Source of the DNA: CAZZBK01 sp964652155
GTDB lineage: Bacteria > Planctomycetota > Planctomycetia > Pirellulales > PNKZ01
Direction: 5' to 3'
NCBI GenBank assembly: GCA_964652155.1
Contig: CAZZBK010000066.1
Location: 1-31,664, forward strand
DNA length: 31,664 nt
The position numbers and the translations under genes are program-made. Under the pieces are notes generated by a model. That model saw only the letters and a program-made list of their open reading frames with translations, ran no database searches and was not told where the DNA came from. Every line of letters begins with the position of its first letter. Positions within the stretch are counted from its first letter, which is position 1. Below are positions 15,102-24,318 of this stretch, in pieces.

Positions 15102-15473
15102 TTAGAGAGGGTTGAACACCGCGTAGCTGAACGTCTCCGTTCCGGCCGCCGCCGTTCCGGCCGCCGTCGTCACCGTGAACGATCCCGCGGCTGGCGTGAC
15201 ATAAAGGCTCTCATTAGACCCTTGCAGGGTGCCCGCCGCCGCATTGGTCGGCATCAACGCGATGAAACTCGCCGTCGTGACGCTGGCATCCGTCACAACC
15301 TTGCTCGCCGCCGCTGCCATCGTGAAGGTGCCGACCGCCCGCGGGAACAGGTTCGTGAACAGATCAAGCAACTGAGCAAGAATCTGATTCGATATCTGCA
15401 ACTTGGTCGGGATGTCGTTGACGCCAGACGAGGCCGAGGGCGCGCCGTTGCCGCCAGATGTCAGCCAATTCAT
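15102..15473 (-). CDS. Small virion protein (123 aa)
   Basis: A 123-residue protein whose second half is a Thr/Ala/Gly-rich beta pattern (ASFIALMPTNAAAGTLQGSN ... GSFTVTTAAGTAAAGTETFS). This type of ending, 'A-x-F-I/V-x-L-x-P-T-N ... G-S-F-x-V', is one I recall from small phage virion proteins that bind tails or fibres. Its start overlaps the stop of the nozzle-like gene by one base (TGATG), so translation is coupled. A role as a minor tail protein is inferred from neighbours. Confidence 0.55.
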   Translation of the reverse strand: MNWLTSGGNGAPSASSGVNDIPTKLQISNQILAQLLDLFTNLFPRAVGTFTMAAAASKVVTDASVTTASFIALMPTNAAAGTLQGSNESLYVTPAAGSFTVTTAAGTAAAGTETFSYAVFNPL

Positions 15474-18019
15474 CAGAACCTCCCGTCCGGGGCCCAGCGG
15501 AAGCGGACCCGACCAAGACGCGCGAAACTGTTGAGATCGCTACCCGACACGCGCATCGCCATCTGGCGCCCCCGCAACCGCGTGCTGAACTGCGTGCTGG
15601 CTGCCGTCACCGTATAGGGACCGTACTCACGCACCGTGTCGCCCGGATACATAACCGAATAGAGCGTGATTTGTATCGATGCATTCGCATCCCCGTTATA
15701 GGTGCCGTACTTGAAATCGGGCACGATGAAATCGACAAACGCAACCTCCTCGCCTTCGCTGATCATCCAATAGCCCGTCTCAAAAAACCATGAGATCGGT
15801 TGCCCGTCGGCGTTCTGCGTCGTCTCGTGCTGGTAGACGATGCCCTGCGGCGACGCCCCGATGGGCATGCCGAGAACCGACTGGTCGATCCATGCCGAGC
15901 GCGGCATGGCGTTGACCGGCCCGATATCCCAACTCCCGTCCGTGATGTTGACCTTGACGTAGCTGTCATTCTCGCCGCTACCGCCCGAGGCGCTCGGATA
16001 TAGCCACATCATCTCATTGAAAGGCGTGTTCGGCGCCGCACGCACTTTCCAGGCGTTCTCCGTGTCGAGATCCTGAAACACCGCGTCCCATACCGTGCAC
16101 GGGATCGGCGTGACGCCGTCGCCGCTCAAGGCAAAGAAATTGGAGCGGCCCATCCAATAGACGCCGTTGCCGAGCTGCCCCACGGCATGCGAGCCGATGG
16201 CGCCGCACGAGCTGGCGATCTTGGTCTGGCCGAACGTGCCGATGGTAGGGTTGCCGATGTAGTTGATCGCCCATAGATCAAGATCGGTCCAAAGCAAGGA
16301 TTGTTGCGGCGCCTGTAGCCCCGCGACGATCTTGGACCCCGTCGGTATGCGCGCCGATCCGGCCTGCGAGAATAAGCCCGTTGCGGGGTTCACAACGCCG
16401 GCTTCCCAGAACGAATAGTCGAGCTGGTCCGACCACGTGTAAGTGAGCGGGTCGAGGTCCGCACCGATCTCGTGATATTGCGTCGACCCCCACGCGATCA
16501 GGATTTGCGCCGGAGCCGCTACGAATATGCCGCCGTTGTAAGGCGGCGCCCCCGAAACAAGCTTGGCCGTCTCGAACCCCGTGTCCGGCGCCCACTCGTA
16601 GACGCCTCCGCCGGCGGGGCACGAGAGCAGCACCGAGCCCCAGTTGTCGTGCGTCCAATCCGTCGCGGTGATGGGCGTGCCAGTCTCCGCCGTGACAGTA
16701 GACCCCGTCGAGTACGAGCCGGCGCTGTAGAGCCCGACGCTATAGCCCGTGCCCGCCTGAACCGGCCCGATCGCGATGTCATAACGCAATCGGGCATCGC
16801 CTGTGTTCATCGGAACCACGGACGCCGCCTGTGCCGCAGCGTTGATATTGATCACGAAGTGGTCGACATCCGTGACCGACGCAACGCGATATGTACCAGA
16901 AACCGTCACGGCGCCGACGGTGGCCGTGTGGATGCCCGATTGCGCCCCGGACGTGTTGACCGCGGCGCCGCCTGGCGTCACCGCGACGCGGAACGTCGTC
17001 GCGGTTATGCCCGCCGCCAGAACGTAGTAGGTCGTTCCTGCCGTGAGCCCGGTTGGCAACGCGCCCGTGGTCGTGAACACGATGCTTTCGCCGCCGCTCA
17101 TGCCGTGGTTGCCGGTGAACCATGTCACGACGCCCGGCGTTGCGATCGTGATCGTGACCACAGACGATTGCATCGTCGTGGAGATAGGGAACACGACATC
17201 GCCACCGGCCGTGACCCCGTGATCCTGCAAGGTGACCGTCACCGAGGCGGATCCCGCCGCGGTGGTGAAGAATGGCACGCTCGATGGCGACGCGGCTCCC
17301 CCAGACGAATAGGCGGTGTAGGCCGTCGAATTGACGCCAGAGAGCTCGAATGTCGTTCCCGTTATGTTGGCGATCGTGTAGATGCGCTTGTTGATCTGCG
17401 TCATCCCGACGACGTCGTCGATATAGATCAGGTCGCCGTTCGAGAACCCGTGCGCCGCCCCGGTCGTGACCACGCACGGATTAGCTTGGGTCGCGCCCGA
17501 AATCGTCGCGTTGGCTCGCGTCGTGGTTGCCGCAGACGCGGCTGAGATCTGGTATGTCGTGGCCCCCGTCACGAGATCGATCGGGTAGACCCCCGACAGC
17601 ACGGTGCCCCCCACCGCGATCGGTGTCTTGAACTCGACGGCATCATAGGTTGTGACGTTGGAAATGTTCGGGTCATCGACGGTGACCGTTGTGGACGATG
17701 CCGTCGTCGAAAAGTCGGGCGTGAAGTCTGAAGTGAGCGTCTGTGGTGTGATCGACGAGAGTTGCCCGTCCGTGATCACACCAAGCCCGGTCGTGCTACC
17801 CACCGCCAGATGCGCGACTTCGTTGAGATCCTGCCATGCGTGCATGCCGCGCGGAACACCGCCGACCGCGTTCGCATAGATGCGCTCCCAGCCACCGATC
17901 TTCTCGGCCAGGCCAGCGCGGAACCGCATCAGCGACGAATCCGAATAGCCCGCCTGATTGGCGGTCGGCGTGAACTCGACGTTCACTCCTGGCTTCAGCG
18001 TAACGCTCCCCCAAGCCAT
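15473..18019 (-). CDS. Tail nozzle-like structural protein
   Basis: An 848-residue protein. The N-terminus (LKPGVNVEFTPTANQAGYSD, then LMRFRAGLAEKIGGWERIYA) and the C-terminus (LGRVRFRWAPDGR) match large podovirus tail-tube/nozzle proteins, comparable in role to P22 gp10 with its beta-propeller fold. Several beta-rich modules are inserted; residues 176-240 (AAHGFSNGDLIYIDDVVGMT ... FELSGVNSTAYTAY) resemble the FCCH-like module often annotated in such phage proteins, and a similar pattern recurs around residues 310-375. It lies between the Cys/His-rich gene and the small virion protein. The strand match and tight spacing support an unbroken gene. Confidence 0.75.
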   Translation of the reverse strand: MAWGSVTLKPGVNVEFTPTANQAGYSDSSLMRFRAGLAEKIGGWERIYANAVGGVPRGMHAWQDLNEVAHLAVGSTTGLGVITDGQLSSITPQTLTSDFTPDFSTTASSTTVTVDDPNISNVTTYDAVEFKTPIAVGGTVLSGVYPIDLVTGATTYQISAASAATTTRANATISGATQANPCVVTTGAAHGFSNGDLIYIDDVVGMTQINKRIYTIANITGTTFELSGVNSTAYTAYSSGGAASPSSVPFFTTAAGSASVTVTLQDHGVTAGGDVVFPISTTMQSSVVTITIATPGVVTWFTGNHGMSGGESIVFTTTGALPTGLTAGTTYYVLAAGITATTFRVAVTPGGAAVNTSGAQSGIHTATVGAVTVSGTYRVASVTDVDHFVININAAAQAASVVPMNTGDARLRYDIAIGPVQAGTGYSVGLYSAGSYSTGSTVTAETGTPITATDWTHDNWGSVLLSCPAGGGVYEWAPDTGFETAKLVSGAPPYNGGIFVAAPAQILIAWGSTQYHEIGADLDPLTYTWSDQLDYSFWEAGVVNPATGLFSQAGSARIPTGSKIVAGLQAPQQSLLWTDLDLWAINYIGNPTIGTFGQTKIASSCGAIGSHAVGQLGNGVYWMGRSNFFALSGDGVTPIPCTVWDAVFQDLDTENAWKVRAAPNTPFNEMMWLYPSASGGSGENDSYVKVNITDGSWDIGPVNAMPRSAWIDQSVLGMPIGASPQGIVYQHETTQNADGQPISWFFETGYWMISEGEEVAFVDFIVPDFKYGTYNGDANASIQITLYSVMYPGDTVREYGPYTVTAASTQFSTRLRGRQMAMRVSGSDLNSFARLGRVRFRWAPDGRF

Positions 18020-18020
18020 T

Positions 18021-18395
18021 TTAGCCCGCCTCCAACAGTTTCGTCGACGGGGTCGGCGCGATCTGCTGCGTATCGAGCGCCTCGGCCATGCGCCGCGCCT
18101 GCGCGTTGAGACCCATCAGGGCGCTCGCCATGCCACTGTCGTTCGCCTTGGCGACTTCGTTCGCGAGTTTGTCGACGCTGGCCGTAGTGCCCCGTTGCTG
18201 CCGCGCCGCCTCGATCCAAAAGAGGTGCTCAAGTTGATCCCGACAGTCCCACGCGTCGATATCAGCCCCTGTCTGCGGGTGCTTGCCGAGGAAATGGCAC
18301 CACTTCCGGCAGCGGTGCTCGACGACCATGTCGAAGCAGCGCTTCTCGAAAGCGGTGTGATGACACTTGATATCCTTGTCGGGGAGCGCGCCCAT
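18021..18395 (-). CDS. Conserved Cys/His-rich phage protein (124 aa)
   Basis: A 124-residue protein with dense Cys and His in the first 51 residues (C11, H12, H13, C20, H27, C29, C33, H34, H39, C51), enough to bind one or two metal ions, followed by a helical tail. The sequence FEKRCFDMVVEHRCRKW is one I recall as conserved in phages next to tail genes, without assigned function. It sits one base from the nozzle-like gene and three from the fibre gene, so it is likely expressed with tail genes. Zinc binding is inference. Confidence 0.6.
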   Translation of the reverse strand: MGALPDKDIKCHHTAFEKRCFDMVVEHRCRKWCHFLGKHPQTGADIDAWDCRDQLEHLFWIEAARQQRGTTASVDKLANEVAKANDSGMASALMGLNAQARRMAEALDTQQIAPTPSTKLLEAG

Positions 18396-18398
18396 CGT

Positions 18399-19202
18399 TT
18401 AAACCCTCGTGCCGACGACGACGTTGAGATACCCGACACGAAGGTCCATCGGGTGCGTGTGGCTGTTGCCGCCGCCCGTCAGACCCGTCGTCGACGCAGC
18501 CGCGACCGTCGCGGCGGTGTTGCTCCCGCTGGCTACCGAGCTCGTCAGCGTGACGCTGGTGTACGAATGAGAGTGAGACGGAATCTGATCGACCGTGAGC
18601 GTTGTCGCGCCCGTCGTCGTGCCGCCGAACACCGTGGAGAAAGCAAGCGTGCCGCCAGACGTACCTCCTGATGTTCCGTTCAGGACGGCCCGGAATGCGA
18701 CGTCGTTGGTCACCACGGCCGTCCATCCCGTCGGGACGGAGGCCTGATAGAACATCATCGACGTACCAGTGGGCGTCGCGTCCGCACCCGTCACGCCACA
18801 TATTGAAATCAGGCGCGGCCCGTTGGTCTGATCATTCCAGAAGATGCCGCGGCGCCCTTGCGGAAGTACGAGCGTCGAGATGCCGTTGCTGTAGGTGACC
18901 GTGAACGCGCCCGCGGTGACGTTCTCGAACATGAAGAAGCCGATTTGCGTCACGCCTGCATCCGGCGCAATCGTGATGTTGGCAAGCAGCGTGCCGGTAA
19001 GGCGGATCAGGGCGTTGTTGCATTGCGCCTGGGTCATCGCCACGTTGCTCGACGTCAGCGACAGCGTCGTGATCCCGCCGAGCATGACGTCGAGTTTCTC
19101 GATCACGCCCTCGTTGAGCGAATCAGTCGTGCCCGCACCCCACGTGCCGGTGTTCGTGCCGGCCGCTTGAACCGAGAGCAGTTTGTTCGTCGTGAACGGC
19201 AC
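18399..19202 (-). CDS. Tail fibre / collar-like protein (267 aa)
   Basis: A 267-residue protein with a GTG start behind AAAGGGGG. The N-terminal half is beta-rich and begins MPFTTNKLLSVQAAGTNTGT, a common opening for proteins attached to the virion. The middle has MMFYQASVPTGWT, the hallmark of tail-collar/short tail-fibre domains, and the end has SHSHSYTSVTLTS and NSHTHPMDLRVGYLNVVV, the His-rich metal-binding tip seen in fibre C-termini. It probably forms a trimeric fibre that helps host recognition. It precedes the Cys/His-rich gene by three bases. Confidence 0.7.
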   Translation of the reverse strand: MPFTTNKLLSVQAAGTNTGTWGAGTTDSLNEGVIEKLDVMLGGITTLSLTSSNVAMTQAQCNNALIRLTGTLLANITIAPDAGVTQIGFFMFENVTAGAFTVTYSNGISTLVLPQGRRGIFWNDQTNGPRLISICGVTGADATPTGTSMMFYQASVPTGWTAVVTNDVAFRAVLNGTSGGTSGGTLAFSTVFGGTTTGATTLTVDQIPSHSHSYTSVTLTSSVASGSNTAATVAAASTTGLTGGGNSHTHPMDLRVGYLNVVVGTRV

Positions 19203-19205
19203 GGA

Positions 19206-19940
19206 TCACCCCCTTTGCGGCTGCGCCACCGGCTCAACCGGCTTCGATGTCCACGAGGCGCCGGACCACCGTTTCCGCGCCTCGTAGACACCAGCCGATT
19301 CGAGGAGTTTCTGGTATTGCGTTTCCCACGATTGGGCCGAGCGCGGATCGTCCGCCTGCGCGCCGAAGTTCTTCTGGAACCCGCCCGCCAGGTAGATCAT
19401 GCACGCGGCGATGTAGAGATCGGGGAGGTTCGCCGAGAGCCATGTCGTCGCGTTTGATGATGACAGCGCTGCCGGCTGCACCTTCCCGATCACCTCAACC
19501 CGGTATGCGGCGTCGGGCCACGGACCGAACACGATCTGCGTCTGTGCCGGCGACGTATAGGTGTCCTGGCTAAGGTAGGCGAAATAGGCCGGAACCGTTG
19601 CGCCCGTGGTGCTTGGCCATGCGTAGTCGAGATAATCGCGTGATGCGGGCTGAAGCATCACACGCGTACCGGAATCGGGCGCCGTCGACGCGGGCGTGAT
19701 CACGTTGATACCGTCCACGACCAAGAACGTGCCCGTCGCGGTCGGGATGGTGAAGTTGCGGTTGAGCGCCGATGTCGACCCGCTGGAATCCCGCACGTTC
19801 GCCGCCATCAGATCGAGCTCGCGCGTGATCCGCCCCTCGGCATAGGCAAACGTGCTCGGCAGGATCGCCGCGAAATTCGCATCGGTCGTCGGCATCACCG
19901 TCAGTTGCGACAGGGCCGTCACGATCTCCGTGTAGTTCAT
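19206..19940 (-). CDS. Head-tail adaptor-like protein
   Basis: A 244-residue protein beginning MNYTEIVTALSQLTVMPTTD, followed by FAYAEGRITRELDLMA. This opening, a mid-region 'PAYFAYLSQ ... IVFGPWPDAAYRVEVIGKV' and the closing 'WLSANLPDLYIAACMIYLAG' match podovirus adaptor proteins that I recall as phage adaptor or tail-tube A-like. It would join the portal to the tail or form the tail ring. A second adaptor of the P22 gp4 kind is encoded at 24782-25471, so this one may be a lower tail ring. GAGGA precedes the ATG; seven bases separate it from the tail-spike gene. Confidence 0.65.
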   Translation of the reverse strand: MNYTEIVTALSQLTVMPTTDANFAAILPSTFAYAEGRITRELDLMAANVRDSSGSTSALNRNFTIPTATGTFLVVDGINVITPASTAPDSGTRVMLQPASRDYLDYAWPSTTGATVPAYFAYLSQDTYTSPAQTQIVFGPWPDAAYRVEVIGKVQPAALSSSNATTWLSANLPDLYIAACMIYLAGGFQKNFGAQADDPRSAQSWETQYQKLLESAGVYEARKRWSGASWTSKPVEPVAQPQRG

Positions 19941-19947
19941 GTCGTCC

Positions 19948-22545
19948 TCACGGGATGGTCATGCTCATCGCCCAGATGAAGGGCGCTGGGCTGTTTACGG
20001 CTGCAGCATTCGTCGCGATCTTGATCGAGAACCGGGTGCCAGCGGCTACCGTCACCGCATTGGTGGTATCGGATGCCGAGTTGAGCCCGGATACGATTGT
20101 GGCAGTGAGCGCCGTGTCGGTCGCCAGCCCGGTGCGCAACGTGCACACGTAAGTGGCGCCGACGCCACCGGGCGAACCAGATGAGTAGACGTACAGGTTG
20201 CGGAACGTACAATCGACAGACGTGACCATGGCAACCAGCGACTCGGTCGTATCCGTGCGCTGCCCCGCATAGTAGGTCGTGCCCGCGACGTAGGCGGCTG
20301 GCAAGCTGCCGCCGTTCCCAGACAGATAAGTCGTGCTCGAGAACAGGGTGGTCGTGTCGTTGTTGGTGATTACGGGCGTACCCGTCGCGAACTTGTTCGC
20401 AGCGCCGACAATAGTCCCCGATGCCGACGCGGTGATGATGACGCCCGAGCGGCTCGTCGATGTGGCAAAACGGTTCTGGTCGATCACCGCGGCATCGGCC
20501 GCGCCGACGTAGACCAAATAAGGATCGCCGGTGCCAGGGGTATCCTGTACCATATTGCGCAGGACGGCGACGGGTCCAAGCGTTGCCGTCGTGCCGCGCA
20601 AAACGATAATTGCATTTTCCGCGACGGTGTTCGTGACCTGCTGCTCAAACTCGTTGTCAATGATTGATGCGGTCACACATCTATCAATGACGACAGCGCC
20701 CGCCGCAGCGCTGGAATTGTTCTGCGATATGACGAGATTGCCCGCATCCGCCACGAGGTTGGCGTAGACCCCCGCCTGATTGCCTGTAAGCAGGTTATTC
20801 GCGACCCAAATGGAGTCGCCGGAAGCATTCAAGGAAATGCCGGATACTGTGTTGCCCTCAAATAGCGCGCCGTAAAGGCCGCCGTTTGGGTTATTGACCG
20901 CCGAGTTGACATGGAAGATGCCGAAGGCGCCCGTGGTCGCGCTTTGCTGAAGATAGCAATTCCGCACGATTGGACGCCCGAAATAGGCGCCCGCAGCCTG
21001 CGTGTCGAAGACAATCGCATGCCGCCCGTTCCTGGTGCCCGCCGTGTTGTCGCCGAAGAATATACCGTCAATGATCGTCTGGAGATAAACGCCGGTGCCG
21101 GCCCCGTTCAGATAGATCACGTCGACCGTGCTGGTCGCGCTGGCAAGCGGCTTGATCGACGTTGCTTGCGTGCCGATCATCGTAATCGGAGATGATCTGG
21201 TCAAGCAGTAGGCGCCAGCCGCCTTGCTGACAGCATACGTGTACGGCCCAAACAGAAGCGTACCGCCGGCTGGCGTGGCATCGATTGCCGCCTGGATGGC
21301 AACACGGTCATCCGTTGCCCCGTCGCCAACCGCGCCGAAATCGGCAACGTTGACGTACTGACGGAGTTTGGTCTGCCACGTTAGCGTCGTCGCGCCCGTG
21401 CCCGCCTGGAGAAAGCCGGACCACGTCGGATCGGTGCCCGCCCCGTTGGTCTGTAACAGATAGCCAGACGTCGACGCCGCAAGGCGCGCGTTCGTCGTGG
21501 CGTTGCGGAAGATCAAATCGCCGCGCGTCGTAGTCGGGGCGAGGTTGTCGAATGCCGCCGTGGCCGTCGATGCGGCCGTGCCGCCGCGGTTGATGGCGAG
21601 CTGGCCAGACCACCCCATCGTGAGCGAGACGGCATTGATCAATGCCCCCGTCGGCGTGCCTCCCAGCGTCACCGTGACATTGGTGTCGTCCGCCTTGGTC
21701 AATGTCCCGAGCGACGTGACGCCAGTACCGCCATTGGCGACCGGCAGCGTACCAGATACGTGCGTCGTCAGGCCGATCTTGCCCCACGCCGGGGCAACGC
21801 CAACGCCTCCGGATAGCAATGCGTTGCCCGTTGCAATATCGGCCAGTTTGGCCAGCGTCGTTGCGCCGCTTGCATAGATCAGGTCACCTACGGCGTAAGA
21901 TGTAATCCCGGTTCCGCCATTGGCCGCTACCAGTGTGCCGGCGAGCGTGATCGTCCCTGACCCGGTGATCGGGCCACCCGATGCGGTGATCCCGGTAGAG
22001 CCTCCCGACACGTCGACGCTCGTGACCGTTCCCGACCCGGCGGGCGTTGCCCATGTTCCGTCGCCGCGCCAGTAGGTGAGAGCGCTTGCCGCCGAGCCGC
22101 TGTTTAGGTTCGCAACAGGCAGATTGCCGGTTATATCGGTCGCAAGGTCAACTTGGCCCCATGCCGGGGCCGTCGCCACGCCACCGGAGCGGAGTACGCG
22201 GCCAGTCACCACGCCCGCGAGTTTGGCTAGGGTGGTGGCACCACTCGCATAGAGGATGTCGCCGACCGTGTAGCTGGCGATCCCCGTTCCACCGTTGGCA
22301 GCCGGCAGGGTGATGCCAGACAAATCCGCCGCCACCAAAGCGCGGAATGATGGCGTTGCGGCAGACCCGGATGTTGGACCCGCGTAGACCGTATTTGCCG
22401 ACTGTGATGCGGCGCCTTCGGGGAACTGCCCGATCGTCGATACCGATGCGCGCCTCGTCACGCCGCCCTGAACAATCGGGACGTACTCGCTCCCATCAAG
22501 CGAGACCGCGACCGGCAGGGTCAAGATGTTCGTCTGAGATGGCAT
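19948..22545 (-). CDS. Tail spike with beta-helix domain
   Basis: An 865-residue protein. Residues 1-45 are a virion-anchor module (SLDGSEYVPIVQGGVTRRAS) shared with the gene at 22570-24318. Residues 83-146 and 208-271 are a duplicated fibre repeat (ANGGTGITSYAVGDLIYASG type). From about 398 (VNVADFGAVGDGATDDRVAI) a right-handed beta-helix of the pectate-lyase-like kind begins and runs to about 770, with Asn-rich turns typical of parallel helices. The C-terminal 90 residues form a separate beta-rich cap or receptor domain. Such spikes bind and often cut host surface polysaccharide. I cannot identify catalytic residues. GAGGA precedes the ATG. Confidence 0.85.
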   Translation of the reverse strand: MPSQTNILTLPVAVSLDGSEYVPIVQGGVTRRASVSTIGQFPEGAASQSANTVYAGPTSGSAATPSFRALVAADLSGITLPAANGGTGIASYTVGDILYASGATTLAKLAGVVTGRVLRSGGVATAPAWGQVDLATDITGNLPVANLNSGSAASALTYWRGDGTWATPAGSGTVTSVDVSGGSTGITASGGPITGSGTITLAGTLVAANGGTGITSYAVGDLIYASGATTLAKLADIATGNALLSGGVGVAPAWGKIGLTTHVSGTLPVANGGTGVTSLGTLTKADDTNVTVTLGGTPTGALINAVSLTMGWSGQLAINRGGTAASTATAAFDNLAPTTTRGDLIFRNATTNARLAASTSGYLLQTNGAGTDPTWSGFLQAGTGATTLTWQTKLRQYVNVADFGAVGDGATDDRVAIQAAIDATPAGGTLLFGPYTYAVSKAAGAYCLTRSSPITMIGTQATSIKPLASATSTVDVIYLNGAGTGVYLQTIIDGIFFGDNTAGTRNGRHAIVFDTQAAGAYFGRPIVRNCYLQQSATTGAFGIFHVNSAVNNPNGGLYGALFEGNTVSGISLNASGDSIWVANNLLTGNQAGVYANLVADAGNLVISQNNSSAAAGAVVIDRCVTASIIDNEFEQQVTNTVAENAIIVLRGTTATLGPVAVLRNMVQDTPGTGDPYLVYVGAADAAVIDQNRFATSTSRSGVIITASASGTIVGAANKFATGTPVITNNDTTTLFSSTTYLSGNGGSLPAAYVAGTTYYAGQRTDTTESLVAMVTSVDCTFRNLYVYSSGSPGGVGATYVCTLRTGLATDTALTATIVSGLNSASDTTNAVTVAAGTRFSIKIATNAAAVNSPAPFIWAMSMTIP
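21733..22299 (-). repeat. Duplicated fibre module in the tail spike gene
   Basis: Two copies, 22108-22299 and 21733-21924, encode residues 83-146 and 208-271. Shared motifs are ANGGTGI, VGDILYASGATTLAKLA, SGGV and APAWG. They are about 125 residues apart and separated by a Gly/Ser/Thr-rich spacer. Confidence 0.7.
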
Positions 22546-22569
22546 CGGTCGATCCTCGGTGTCACACGC

Positions 22570-24318
22570 TCACATCGGGACGCTGACGCGCATCTGGGAC
22601 GCATTGGCCGGATAAAATGTCGATGTTCCCGCAACCACGAACTCGTTGGCGCCCGCGTAGTGAAAACCCAGTAGCGGCGCGCTCGTGTAGTCCGCCGTGG
22701 CGGAGATCGACGTGCTGGCGGGAACCGAGGCATATGGCGACGTCGACGCTGTCGTGGTGTCTATGCCGATCCCGATGAGCGCCTGCCCGCCCACCCCCGG
22801 ATCAACGACCGTGCCGTATAGGCAATGGATCGCATCCTCGGCGAGACCCAACACGAACGAGACCCGCATCGTGGTGCCGCCGCGCTGCGCGCGCCACGTG
22901 GCCGTCGAGTACGTGTACGACGTTCCCGAGTCAAAGGCCGACGCCACGACGCCCACGCGATTGTAGGCATTCCACACGCCGAGCACGCCAGCCGTTCCCC
23001 CGGATGCCGCACCGCCCAGAATAAAATCGACCTGCGACGAACCGTTGGTGCGGATCGTCCCGACGTAGGTGCCGCGGTTGGCCGCGGGGCCGTTCGTGAT
23101 GGCAACCTTGTTGAGGTAGACCCCCTGCACCCGCTCCAATTCGGTCGTTCCCGCGCCCGTACCGCGGGCCGTGTCGGAACTCCACGCCGGGCCCCGCGTA
23201 GCGCGCATGGTTCCGCTATCCGACCAGACGAACACGTCATAGTTGCTGTTTGTGGTGCATGCCGCCGGGCTCTTCGTCGCGTCGGTCGTCGCCTGCGACA
23301 GCTCGGCCGCGATGGATGTCATGACGATGTTCGTGCCGTCATAGAGTGGCACGAACAGGCCCGCGTATGGCGTATAGTAGACGGTCGTGGCCCCGCTGAC
23401 CGTCGACGTCATAACGGGCGTTGCCGTCGACAGTGTGATCCGGCCTTGCGGCGTGCCAGGAGCAAGTCCGAAGGTTGTCCTGGCCGCCGCGACCGTGCTG
23501 GCCGCCGTGCCGCCGTTGGCAACGGGCAGTTGCCCTGTCACGCCTGACGTCAGCGGCAGCCCCGTCGCATTGGTAAGGACGCCCGAGGCTGGCGTGCCAA
23601 GTGCTGGCGTTACAAGGGTCGGCGATGTTGCAAAGACAAGGGCACCAGATCCCGTCTCGTCTGTCACTGCGGCGGCAAGGTTGGCACTGGATGGCGTCGC
23701 CAGGAATGTCGCTATGCCGGTTCCGAGCCCGGACACGCCCGTTGAGATGGGCAGACCCGTGCAGCTTGTGAGAGTGCCTGAGGACGGGGTTCCCAGGATG
23801 GGCGAGATCAGCGTCGGATTGTTGTTGAACACCAGCAGACCGCCGCCCGTCTCGTCCGTGACAGCGGATGCGAGGTTCGCGCTTGATGGTGTCGCCAGGA
23901 AGGTTGCTATGCCAGCAGCGAGGCCAGCCACACCCGTTGAGATGGGCAAGCCCGTGCAATTCGTAAGAACGCCGGAGGCGGCCGTTCCAAGCGCCGGCGT
24001 AACAAGCGTTGGCGACGTGCTCCGAACAACCGACCCCGTACCCGTCGCCGTCGTGACCCCCGTGCCCCCATCGACAACCGCGATGACGGCCGCGCTGTCC
24101 TTCAGCAGGAGCCCAGTTACGCCATCGAAGCGTGCGAACCCGTCGTTGGTCGATGATGCCGGCCCGACAACGTCACCGGACCCGCGCCCCGTGAACAACT
24201 GCGCCACGGCCTGCGTCGTGGTCTGCTTGGTCGTCCCGCCCTGAACGATCGCAACCCGCTCCGTGCCGCTCAGAACGCCCGCAGACGGCAACTGTGACGT
24301 CTTGATGGTTTCGGTCAT
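22570..24318 (-). CDS. Tail fibre protein with 65-residue repeats
   Basis: A 582-residue protein. The N-terminal module (SGTERVAIVQGGTTKQTTTQ) parallels that of the tail spike at 19948-22545, so both probably dock to the same virion site. Residues 105-234 are two tandem 65-residue repeats, and a third partial copy follows to about 262 (PALGTPASGVLTN ... GVTGQLPVANGGT). The rest is beta-rich; the C-terminal 250 residues (from about 330) have no repeat and may be the receptor-binding tip. The start codon overlaps the upstream stop (ATGA at 24315-24318). The two fibres may be alternative or cooperating adhesins; that is inference. Confidence 0.78.
   Translation of the reverse strand: MTETIKTSQLPSAGVLSGTERVAIVQGGTTKQTTTQAVAQLFTGRGSGDVVGPASSTNDGFARFDGVTGLLLKDSAAVIAVVDGGTGVTTATGTGSVVRSTSPTLVTPALGTAASGVLTNCTGLPISTGVAGLAAGIATFLATPSSANLASAVTDETGGGLLVFNNNPTLISPILGTPSSGTLTSCTGLPISTGVSGLGTGIATFLATPSSANLAAAVTDETGSGALVFATSPTLVTPALGTPASGVLTNATGLPLTSGVTGQLPVANGGTAASTVAAARTTFGLAPGTPQGRITLSTATPVMTSTVSGATTVYYTPYAGLFVPLYDGTNIVMTSIAAELSQATTDATKSPAACTTNSNYDVFVWSDSGTMRATRGPAWSSDTARGTGAGTTELERVQGVYLNKVAITNGPAANRGTYVGTIRTNGSSQVDFILGGAASGGTAGVLGVWNAYNRVGVVASAFDSGTSYTYSTATWRAQRGGTTMRVSFVLGLAEDAIHCLYGTVVDPGVGGQALIGIGIDTTTASTSPYASVPASTSISATADYTSAPLLGFHYAGANEFVVAGTSTFYPANASQMRVSVPM
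23533..24006 (-). repeat. Tandem 195-bp repeats in the tail fibre gene
   Basis: Two 195-bp units (23812-24006 and 23617-23811) and a partial third (about 23533-23616). Each encodes TPALGT/SPILGT, LPISTGV, GIATFLATPSSANLA, AVTDETG and LVF. The units have diverged in sequence but keep length and frame. Confidence 0.8.

Noticed and set aside
16472..17545. 357-aa plus-strand frame
   Set aside because: Antisense to the nozzle-like gene; composition is almost only Arg, Asp, Gly and Val, as expected for a shadow.
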